64,000 bases of DNA, taken from Oscillospiraceae bacterium. GTDB taxonomy: Bacteria > Bacillota > Clostridia > Oscillospirales > Ruminococcaceae. The stretch's first letter is position 1; each line of letters opens with the position of its first letter. Positions 58,916 through 64,000 of the stretch are shown one piece after another. The stretch lies in assembly GCA_022800935.1 (NCBI GenBank), contig JAAWRH010000010.1, positions 28,997 through 92,996 of the forward strand, given 5' to 3'. Under the pieces are notes generated by a model, which searched no databases, had not been told where the DNA came from, and saw nothing but the letters and a program-made list of their open reading frames with translations. Made by a program: the position numbers and the translations under genes.

Positions 58916-60286
58916 ATGAAACACCGGTTTTTCACGGCGCTGCTGGCAGGATGTCTTTTGCTGGCCGCCGGATGTACCAGAGAAATTCCCGAAGACGTTC
59001 AAAGGTCGCTGGAGGCCAAGTTTTCCTCCTCCAGGCCGGAGTCCTCCTCCGCGCCGGAAGGGACCGGAGGGAATTTGGACCCCGACGAGGAGGTTCCCCC
59101 GGAGGATTCTGCTTCGGATATTTTCCATGAACCTGTGATTTCCACTGCGGTTTTCAAGGCGGTTGGGGACAACCTGATACACAACACCATCTATTTACAG
59201 GCCCAGAGCCGGGCAACAGGCGAACAGAAATATGATTTTTACCCCGCCTATGAAAAAATCGCCCCCCTGTTGGAGGGGGCGGACTTTGCCTTTATCAACC
59301 AGGAGACCCTGCTGGCCTCGGCGGTGTTCGAGCCATCCAACTATCCGAAGTTCAATTCCCCCACAGAGGTGGGGGACACCATGCGGGAGCTGGGCTTCAA
59401 TCTGTTTGCCCATGCCAACAACCACGCTCTGGACATGGGGGTAAAGGGCATCAACGCCACCCTGGATTACTGGGACAACAAGGAGGGACTGGGGGAGGAC
59501 TTCCTGGTCACCGGGCTGTTCCGGGACGAGGCCGACATGAACCGCGTCCGGGTGATGGAGAAAAACGGCATCTCTCTTGCCCTAGTGGCCTTTACCGAGC
59601 ACACCAACGGGCTGAAGCTGCCCGACACGGTTGACAATAAAATCATCTACACCAAGGACATCGAAACCATAAAACGGCAGATAGAGACTGCCAGAGAGGC
59701 GGCGGATGTGGTGGTGGTTTCGGTCCATTGGGGGATTGAGAACAGCCATGAGGTGGTGGACGCCCAAAAGGAGCTGGCCCAGCAGATGTTTGACTGGGGG
59801 GCGGATATCATCCTGGGGACCCATCCTCACGTCCTCCAGCCCATCGAACCGATGACCTCCAGCGACGGGACCCGGAAGGGGTATATCATCTACAGCCTGG
59901 GCAACTTTATCTCCGCCCAGAACGTTCCGGATAACCTGGTGGGGGGAATCCTGGAATTTGCCATTGAAAAAAACATGGACACCGGTGAAATCTCCATCGG
60001 AAAGCCCTCTCTGACCCCCATCGTCACCCACTATGAGACTGCCTGGCAGAAAAACCTGACCCTTTACCCCCTGGCCGACTACACCGACGAGCTGGCGGAC
60101 GTCCACGGGATAAAGACCATGAGAAATGGATACCCCAGCTTTTCGGTGGAGTACATCTGGAATATGCTGGATGACACCATCGGGGAGGAATACCTGCAAA
60201 GGGAGCTCTCGGCCCCTCCGGAGGGGGAAGAAGACGAAGGCGAGGAAAACGGCGGGTCCGAAGGAGAGCCCCAGGCCTCCGCCTGA
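58916..60286 (+). CDS. CapA family lipoprotein (poly-gamma-glutamate/capsule-type metallophosphatase)
   Basis: A 456-residue lipoprotein. The signal peptide MKHRFFTALLAGCLLLAAGC ends in a lipobox, and a Ser/Glu-rich linker follows. The CapA/metallophosphatase-like domain shows FKAVGDNLIHNTIY, INQETLL, FAHANNHALDMG, VVVVSVHWGIENS and IILGTHPHVLQP. CapA takes part in poly-gamma-glutamate anchoring or release in Bacillus; lipoprotein homologs of unknown role are common in clostridia. ATG 58916 follows AGGAGAG; the open frame upstream overlaps the DUF3810 stop. The C-terminus is acidic. A terminator lies at 60308. Confidence 0.88.
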   Translation: MKHRFFTALLAGCLLLAAGCTREIPEDVQRSLEAKFSSSRPESSSAPEGTGGNLDPDEEVPPEDSASDIFHEPVISTAVFKAVGDNLIHNTIYLQAQSRATGEQKYDFYPAYEKIAPLLEGADFAFINQETLLASAVFEPSNYPKFNSPTEVGDTMRELGFNLFAHANNHALDMGVKGINATLDYWDNKEGLGEDFLVTGLFRDEADMNRVRVMEKNGISLALVAFTEHTNGLKLPDTVDNKIIYTKDIETIKRQIETAREAADVVVVSVHWGIENSHEVVDAQKELAQQMFDWGADIILGTHPHVLQPIEPMTSSDGTRKGYIIYSLGNFISAQNVPDNLVGGILEFAIEKNMDTGEISIGKPSLTPIVTHYETAWQKNLTLYPLADYTDELADVHGIKTMRNGYPSFSVEYIWNMLDDTIGEEYLQRELSAPPEGEEDEGEENGGSEGEPQASA

Positions 60287-60307
60287 CGGCAGGCGTTTGG
60301 AAAGACT

Positions 60308-60350
60308 GCGGGGCTGAAAACCGCAATCGCAAGTTTTCAGCCCCGCTTTC
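60308..60350. terminator. Bidirectional terminator between convergent genes
   Basis: GCGGGGCTGAAAAC (60308-60321) pairs with GTTTTCAGCCCCGC (60333-60346), 14 base pairs, between the CapA and PAS genes. Confidence 0.8.
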
Positions 60351-60358
60351 GGCAGGCG

Positions 60359-60709
60359 TTATTTTTGCTGGTTCAGCTCAAACCGTTCAAAATAGCCAAT
60401 GAGCTCCCCCTTTTCGTTGCGGACAGGGTTGATATATTTGCGCTCGTTGCGGACGCTGACGCCCAGGTAAATTTCGTTGCCATGGTTTTTCAGCTTTTCC
60501 ACAGCGGCAATGAGGGCATCTTTGGATTTGTCGCTGTGGCATTCAAAGATAGAACGGCCAATGAGGTTGCTGTAGCCGCGGACCTGGTAATAGTGGTATT
60601 TGGCCTCCCGGTTCATATAGCGTATGACGTGGCCTGTATCCGCGAAGACCACCCGATAGGGCAGGCTGTCCAGCAGATAACTGAGGATTTGTTCTTTGCT
60701 CAGTTCCAT
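60359..60709 (-). CDS. Small PAS domain protein
   Basis: A 116-residue protein made almost wholly of one PAS domain: LLDSLPYRVVFADTGHVIRYMNREAKYHY, then LIGRSIFECHSDKS and YINPVRNEKGELIGYFERFE. PAS domains sense ligands or redox state or mediate partner contacts. There is no output domain, so it must act through a partner or be a stand-alone sensor. Similar one-domain PAS proteins are found in gut clostridia. ATG 60709 with AAAGGAGTC upstream is the start. It lies 22 bases downstream of the HAD gene stop and is probably cotranscribed. Confidence 0.85.
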   Translation of the reverse strand: MELSKEQILSYLLDSLPYRVVFADTGHVIRYMNREAKYHYYQVRGYSNLIGRSIFECHSDKSKDALIAAVEKLKNHGNEIYLGVSVRNERKYINPVRNEKGELIGYFERFELNQQK

Positions 60710-60731
60710 AGTTCTCGACTCCTTTTTTATT

Positions 60732-61349
60732 CTACTCTGAAAGATTTGAAAAAACCCCCTGCCGGACAAACTCGCGGCGAAGATTGCCGGGATCAGTAAA
60801 TACAATACCCTCCATCCCCACCGCCTGCGCCCCTGCGACGTTTTCGGGACGGTCATCGATAAACAGGCATTCCGACGGCTCCAGCCGGTATTTGTCCGTC
60901 AGCGCCCGGTAGATGGCCGGTTCCGGCTTGAGCAGCTTGTAATCGGAGGACACCAGCAGGCCGTCGAAGCAGCTCCAGGCCGGTACGGTATCCTGATATT
61001 GATGAAACTGGAAATTGGCGTTGGTCAGCAGATAGATGCCATAGCCCGCCGCCTTCAGCTCCCGGACCAGGGAGTCCATTCCCTCCACCGGAGGGACATA
61101 TTGGAACCACTCCCCCAGGGCCTTGTCCAGGTTGGGCAGAAGGCGCTCCGGAAGGGTCCGGCGCATGATTTCTCTGGCCTGGGGCAGGGTGATGGTCCCC
61201 CGGTCCAGACTATCCCAGCAGGCGCTGCCGAACACCTTTTTGGCGAACTCCCCAGCGTCTTCCGGGGGGACAAAATGGCCGGAAATGAACAGGGGGTCAA
61301 ATTGCAGCATGACCCGGCCCATATCGAATACCATGTTATGTACCATCAT
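60732..61349 (-). CDS. HAD family hydrolase (YihX-like, HAD-IA)
   Basis: A 205-residue phosphatase of the haloacid dehalogenase superfamily. Motif I is VFDMGRVMLQF, with the nucleophile Asp; motif II is YLLTNANF; motif III is KLLKPEPAIY; motif IV is LFIDDRPENV. The proton-donor position two after the nucleophile is Gly instead of Asp, as in YihX-type and many HAD-IA members of this kind. ATG 61349 follows AGAGGTGAAA; a GTG two codons upstream is in the SD. The substrate is unknown; sugar phosphates are typical. Confidence 0.88.
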   Translation of the reverse strand: MMVHNMVFDMGRVMLQFDPLFISGHFVPPEDAGEFAKKVFGSACWDSLDRGTITLPQAREIMRRTLPERLLPNLDKALGEWFQYVPPVEGMDSLVRELKAAGYGIYLLTNANFQFHQYQDTVPAWSCFDGLLVSSDYKLLKPEPAIYRALTDKYRLEPSECLFIDDRPENVAGAQAVGMEGIVFTDPGNLRREFVRQGVFSNLSE

Positions 61350-61458
61350 TTTCACCTCTTTGTTTTTTCAGTTTCTTCTATTTTACCTTATCTTTCCCGG
61401 TAAATCCACCTTTTTACCAGGTTTTTATTCACTGCGTATGCGGAAGGGATCGGTCTGA

Positions 61459-62142
61459 ATGATTTATGTGACAGGGGACGTCCACGGTGATCTTGGGCGT
61501 TTTAAAGGCAAAGCCGTTGCCAGAAAGCTAAAAAAAGGAGACTACCTGATTGTCTGCGGAGACCTGGGTTTTTTCTGGAACGACTCCAGGGAGGAGCGAA
61601 AGGCCCGGAAATGGCTGTCCAGGCGGAAATACACCATTCTGTTTGTGGAGGGGACCCACGACAATCTGGACATGCTGGAAAAGGTATCCCCAGAGGATTG
61701 GTGCGGGGGAAAGGCGAGAAAGCTTGCCAACAATCTGTTTCAGCTCTGCCGGGGTCATATTTTCAAGGTTGAGGACCGGTTTATCTTCGCTGTAGGCGGC
61801 GGAGAGAGCACAGACATGGAGGAGCGGGACGCCCTGGGCTCCTGGTGGAAGCAGGAGCTTCCCTCCATGCAGGAGCTGGAGGAAGCGCGGGCGCGGCTGA
61901 AGGAATACCGAGATGTGGTGGATTATGTGATCACCCACGACTGCCCCGCCTCCCTGATGAAGAATGTGGAGCGGGAGGATACCTTTGACCATGTCAGCCA
62001 TCTGAACGTGTTTTTTGACCAGGTGGGAAAGGAATGCAGGTTCAAGCAGTGGTTTTTCGGGTGCTATCATCTGGACAAAAAATTCCCGCCGAACCACACG
62101 GCGGTATTTCAGAATGTGATTCCATTAGGCCCAGGAAAATAG
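61459..62142 (+). CDS. Metallophosphoesterase with two altered metal-site motifs
   Basis: A 227-residue calcineurin-like phosphoesterase. GDVHGDLGRF and CGDLGFFWN (metal-binding Asp, His) and ITHDCP are normal. The usual GNH(E/D) motif reads EGTHDN, with Thr for Asn, and the terminal GHxH motif reads GCYH, with Cys for the first His. The enzyme may bind metals differently or be impaired. ATG 61459 is the start, although the SD upstream (GGAAGGGA) is modest. It stands alone on the plus strand, divergent from the HAD-PAS genes, and its stop is next to the first copy of the repeat at 62152. Confidence 0.85.
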   Translation: MIYVTGDVHGDLGRFKGKAVARKLKKGDYLIVCGDLGFFWNDSREERKARKWLSRRKYTILFVEGTHDNLDMLEKVSPEDWCGGKARKLANNLFQLCRGHIFKVEDRFIFAVGGGESTDMEERDALGSWWKQELPSMQELEEARARLKEYRDVVDYVITHDCPASLMKNVEREDTFDHVSHLNVFFDQVGKECRFKQWFFGCYHLDKKFPPNHTAVFQNVIPLGPGK

Positions 62143-62151
62143 AAAAAAGAT

Positions 62152-62284
62152 AAAAAAGAAATAGCCGCCACACTTCACCGGTCGGCTATTTCTTTTTAGC
62201 TAAAGGGGAAGCAACCGTCTTTCAGGTTCCTCATCTGCTTTTATTATCGCTTTTTCACTATTTGTCAAGAGAAGAAAAACAGCG
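62152..62284. repeat. Antitoxin/terminator cassette, copy 1
   Basis: This segment is repeated directly, with few changes, at 62547-62686. It starts with AAAAAGAAATAGCCG, which pairs with CGGCTATTTCTTTTT, then the common block CAACCGTCTTTCAGG... to TTTGTCAAG. On the minus strand the -35 (TTGACA, 62268-62263) is intact but the -10 is only TAATAA-like, so this copy's antisense RNA promoter looks weaker than in copy 2. It overlaps no coding sequence. Confidence 0.8.
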
Positions 62285-62288
62285 AAAA

Positions 62289-62317
62289 TTGACAAGCCTT
62301 CCCACCTATGCTATCAT
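62289..62317 (+). promoter_or_regulatory. Promoter of the holin-like toxin gene
   Basis: TTGACA (62289-62294) and TATCAT (62312-62317) with a 17-base spacer. Transcription would start near 62324, giving a leader of about 130 bases whose first 38 bases resemble the antisense RNA 5' end. Confidence 0.7.
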
Positions 62318-62455
62318 AGAAACCAAGATGAGGAATCTGAAGACAAAGGCGGCTGCTTCCCTAACATAAGGAAAGGGGAGTCAGTGTTTCTTTTGAAAGG
62401 CGATTTCCCTTTCCATCCCAGCGGCGCAGTCCGCGCCCGGAGGGGAGGGGACGCC

Positions 62456-62560
62456 ATGGAGAACGCGGTAACCTGGGATATGTTGTTCCAGTTTATCCAG
62501 ATACTGATCGAGCTAACCACGCTCATCATTCTGGTTTTCCATAATAACAAAAAGAAATAG
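62456..62560 (+). CDS. Holin-like small hydrophobic toxin (type I toxin-antitoxin)
   Basis: A 34-residue peptide: MENAVTWDMLFQFIQILIE, a single hydrophobic helix continuing LTTLIILVF, and a basic tail HNNKKK. Size, central helix and Lys-rich end match the 'putative holin-like toxin' peptides of Firmicutes (TxpA/BsrG-like). ATG 62456 follows GGAGGGGAGGGG. Its last codons overlap the antisense RNA that starts near 62633 on the minus strand, the arrangement of txpA/ratA. The peptide would insert in the membrane and depolarise it if unrepressed (family knowledge). Confidence 0.78.
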   Translation: MENAVTWDMLFQFIQILIELTTLIILVFHNNKKK

Positions 62561-62633
62561 CCGCCCCACTTCCTAACGGTCGGCTATTTCTTTTGACCTA
62601 AAGGGAAGCAACCGTCTTTCAGGTTCCTCATCT
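62546..62633 (-). ncRNA. Predicted antisense antitoxin RNA (copy 2)
   Basis: The RNA would start near 62633 with AGATGAGGAACCTG, cross the toxin mRNA terminator and overlap the last toxin codons, ending at AAGAAATAGCCG...CGGCTATTTCTT followed by T's. The hairpin works on both strands. Extent is inferred from promoter and terminator; no transcript has been seen. Confidence 0.65.
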
Positions 62634-62686
62634 GCTTTTATTATACCGATTTTTTGCCGTTTGTCAAGGGAAGAAAAACGGAGAAA
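62547..62686. repeat. Antitoxin/terminator cassette, copy 2
   Basis: Direct repeat of 62152-62284, including the GCCG...CGGC terminator stem, the CAACCGTCTTTCAGG block and the TTTGTCAAGGGAAGAAAAACGG end. It flanks the toxin gene on its 3' side, while copy 1 lies just before the toxin promoter. Confidence 0.85.
62640..62667 (-). promoter_or_regulatory. Promoter of the antitoxin RNA
   Basis: On the minus strand, perfect TTGACA (62667-62662) and perfect TATAAT (62645-62640) with a 16-base spacer; stronger than the toxin promoter, as usual for type I antitoxins. Confidence 0.8.
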
Positions 62687-62938
62687 TCAGATCATCGCCA
62701 GCGCCGTAACACACACGACTCCCGGCAATCCCAGCAGTACGGCAACCGCAGCGGTAAAAAAGTTGACCGCCACCGTCACCCCTGTCACCGGAGACAAAAT
62801 GCTGGCCGCCGCCAGCCCCGCAAACCCCAGGGCGGAGGAAACCAGCCCTGTCCGCACAGGCTTTTTCCCCGACGAGCACCGGCGCAGCAGTGGGTACGCA
62901 GCCAGCAAAAGAAGCACCCAGCACAGTATTTCCCGCAT
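62687..62938 (-). CDS. bofA: Pro-sigma-K processing inhibitor BofA family protein
   Basis: An 83-residue membrane protein with two hydrophobic segments, MREILCWVLLLLAAYPLLRR at the start and GVTVAVNFFTAAVAVLLGLPGVVCVTALAMI at the end; the SPVTGVxVxVNFFTxAVxxLLGLPGV segment is the BofA hallmark. In Bacillus it controls the SpoIVFB protease that activates sigma-K in the mother cell during sporulation. ATG 62938 is used; TTG 62941 with GGAGG nine bases upstream is also possible. It follows the DUF2508 gene, the usual order. Confidence 0.9.
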   Translation of the reverse strand: MREILCWVLLLLAAYPLLRRCSSGKKPVRTGLVSSALGFAGLAAASILSPVTGVTVAVNFFTAAVAVLLGLPGVVCVTALAMI

Positions 62939-62961
62939 CAATGGACATTCCCTCCTTGCTG

Positions 62962-63285
62962 TCAAACATTTACTTCCGAAGTCTTTTCAACATTTGGTTC
63001 CACCAGCCGTGGATACTCCATCTCCCCCTCCCGTTCTACCCGGAGAAGATAACGCAGCCGTGCCGTCAGCGCAGCGTGCTCGTAGATGTATGAATCAATC
63101 ATATCGGGGTCTGTGGCCAGGTCGAAACGATCCTCTATCCCCTCCAGCTCCTTGGTCAGTTCCCTGGCCAGCTGCCCTGGCGTGTATTCCAGTACCGCCC
63201 GTATGTCCTTTGTGTCGTCCACAGTCCGTTCCCGTTTGTGTAAAAACATCCTTTGCTTCGCCCCTTTCCCAATTACAGATTCCAT
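62962..63285 (-). CDS. DUF2508/YaaL family protein
   Basis: A 107-residue soluble, helical and charged protein. DIRAVLEYTPGQLARELTKELEG, then FDLATDPDMIDSYIYEHAALTARLRYLLR fits the YaaL/DUF2508 family, found directly upstream of bofA in Bacillus and clostridia. Its function is unknown. ATG 63285 has GAGGAAT about ten bases upstream; the open frame upstream lacks an SD. The rnpB terminator lies immediately upstream. Confidence 0.85.
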   Translation of the reverse strand: MESVIGKGAKQRMFLHKRERTVDDTKDIRAVLEYTPGQLARELTKELEGIEDRFDLATDPDMIDSYIYEHAALTARLRYLLRVEREGEMEYPRLVEPNVEKTSEVNV

Positions 63286-63370
63286 TTTTTGGAATTCCTC
63301 TGTAAAGAGTATGCCCCCATTCCAACCTTTAGACATACCGGCGGAAAGATTTTACGGAGACCGGCAAAAG

Positions 63371-63403
63371 GAAGCGGACAGCTCCCAAAGGGAACTGTCC
63401 GCT
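63371..63403 (-). terminator. rnpB terminator
   Basis: AAGCGGACAG-TCCC arms with one C/A mismatch form a 15-base stem; on the minus strand it is followed by CCTTTTGCC. Confidence 0.75.
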
Positions 63404-63415
63404 TTTGTCTGCGAC

Positions 63416-63779
63416 CAAGCATATAAGCCGAGTTCTGTATTTGACAACAATCTATCTAGGCCGGCCGTTGCCAGCCGGCTCAAGCCACCATCCCGAAAAC
63501 CCGACGGGCCGCCGCATTGTTTTCTGACAGGTGTTGCTTCGGATAGGGTTTACATAGCCGCCTGGTCTCCCAGGCGCTGGTGAGCTCTTACCTCGCCTTT
63601 CCATCCTTACCGGCCCGAAAGGGACCGGCGGTTTCTTTCTGTTGCACTTTCCCTGGAGTCGCCTCCGGCTGCCGTTAGCAGTTATCCCGCCCTGTGAAGC
63701 TCGGACTTTCCTCATGTGCCGCCTTTCGGCTGGCCGCGTTTTGCGGCCTGCACCCGCTGCTGTCTTGCTTACTCGCATC
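63416..63779 (-). ncRNA. rnpB: RNase P RNA
   Basis: The RNA component of RNase P, which matures tRNA 5' ends. On the minus strand the 5' part reads GAGGAAAGTCCGAGC, the universal P4 segment, and near the 3' end ACAGAACTCGGCTTATA supplies its partner. Between them are GGATGGAAAGGCGAGGTAAGAGC and the CCGGTAAGG stem expected of bacterial RNase P RNA. The 5' end is set by the promoter at 63786-63814 (start near 63779) and the 3' end is placed after GGCTTATATGCTTGG. Length about 360 bases, normal. Confidence 0.93.
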
Positions 63780-63785
63780 TTCAAC

Positions 63786-63814
63786 ATTATATACGGTTTT
63801 GGGGAAAAGGTCAA
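63786..63814 (-). promoter_or_regulatory. rnpB promoter
   Basis: TTGACC (63814-63809) and perfect TATAAT (63791-63786) with a 17-base spacer on the minus strand, seven bases before the RNA start. Confidence 0.88.
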
Positions 63815-63896
63815 CCGGATTCTTTTCCAAGATGACATACAAAGGGACAGTGTCAAAAAGTGGTGTTAGTATATAAGTGTGGACAGAAAAAGTTGA

Positions 63897-64000
63897 ACAA
63901 CTATCCATGTGCTGAAAGAAGGATGGACCTATCTGGCTTCCGTAATGGACCTGTGCAGCCGCAAGATTATCGGATATGCCTATGGGACATCCATGACAGC
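63897..64000 (+). mobile_element. IS3-family transposase fragment (5'-truncated, runs off the window)
   Basis: From 63897 the frame reads TTIHVLKEGWTYLASVMDLCS then RKIIGYAYGTSMTA, the start of the DDE integrase core of IS3/IS150 OrfB (catalytic Asp in VMDL). A TGA lies directly upstream at 63894-63896, and no OrfA or N-terminal OrfB sequence precedes it, so the element is broken on its 5' side. The 55 bases before it include GACAGTGTCAAAAAGTGG, reminiscent of an IS end, but this is tentative. The 3' part lies outside the window. Confidence 0.75.

Overview
The window looks like a chromosomal segment of a spore-forming, gut-type clostridium, most likely an Oscillospiraceae-like Firmicute (inference). 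The evidence is a GC-rich coding sequence with AT-rich intergenic regions, strong SD sequences, consensus -35/-10 promoters, bofA beside a YaaL/DUF2508 gene, a YesMN plus LplABC style of sugar uptake, and Rpn-family nucleases. No phage block, CRISPR array or rRNA operon is visible.

Layout. 1-5.3 kb: end of an ABC ATPase, an Rpn nuclease, an Lrp regulator coupled to a class I/II aminotransferase, a DUF362/ferredoxin protein and ispE. 5.3-7.5 kb: a GH95 gene on the minus strand. 7.6-14.1 kb: comEC-holA-RNase M5-like operon, whose last two genes are an MBOAT acyltransferase and a DHHW/AlgX-like protein that have both lost their catalytic residues. 14.2-31.8 kb: a carbohydrate locus with GH38 alpha-mannosidase, GH2 enzyme, a MalEFG-type ABC transporter, a YesN/YesM two-component pair, a second LplABC-type transporter and a membrane-bound AraC regulator. 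32-33.7 kb: a phosphoesterase gene broken by an in-frame stop and a five-tRNA cluster (Val-Asp-Phe-Gly-Cys). 33.8-37.7 kb: ridA and pstSCAB. 37.8-43 kb: tandem XRE regulators, a small Spo0A-C-like protein, a hairpin-rich intergenic stretch, a MATE pump, a GNAT enzyme, a gene remnant and an unknown AT-richer gene.

43.1-50.9 kb: rpoB-rpoC with a perfect consensus promoter and a structured leader. 51-52.1 kb: an AT-rich gap with stacked hairpins and a 26-bp near-palindrome, followed by a csrA start fused to a frameshifted flagellin 3' end. 52.3-54.9 kb: the canonical, catalytically intact MBOAT/DHHW pair, which is the direct comparison for the degenerate pair at 11.5-14.1 kb. 55.2-60.3 kb: a membrane protein with a nucleophile-less alpha/beta-hydrolase domain, an Smr-domain protein, a DUF3810 membrane metalloprotease-like protein and a CapA lipoprotein. 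60.3-62.1 kb: PAS, HAD and phosphoesterase genes.

62.1-62.7 kb: a compact type I toxin-antitoxin-like locus, with a 34-residue holin-like peptide, a convergent antisense RNA promoter and a duplicated antitoxin/terminator cassette. 62.7-63.8 kb: bofA, DUF2508 and the RNase P RNA gene with its promoter. The window ends inside an IS3-type transposase remnant.

The most interesting points are the paired pseudo-enzymes at 11.5-14.1 kb, the csrA-flagellin chimera, the duplicated-antitoxin toxin locus and two genes (pstA, first XRE) whose best-supported start codons are ATA and CTG.
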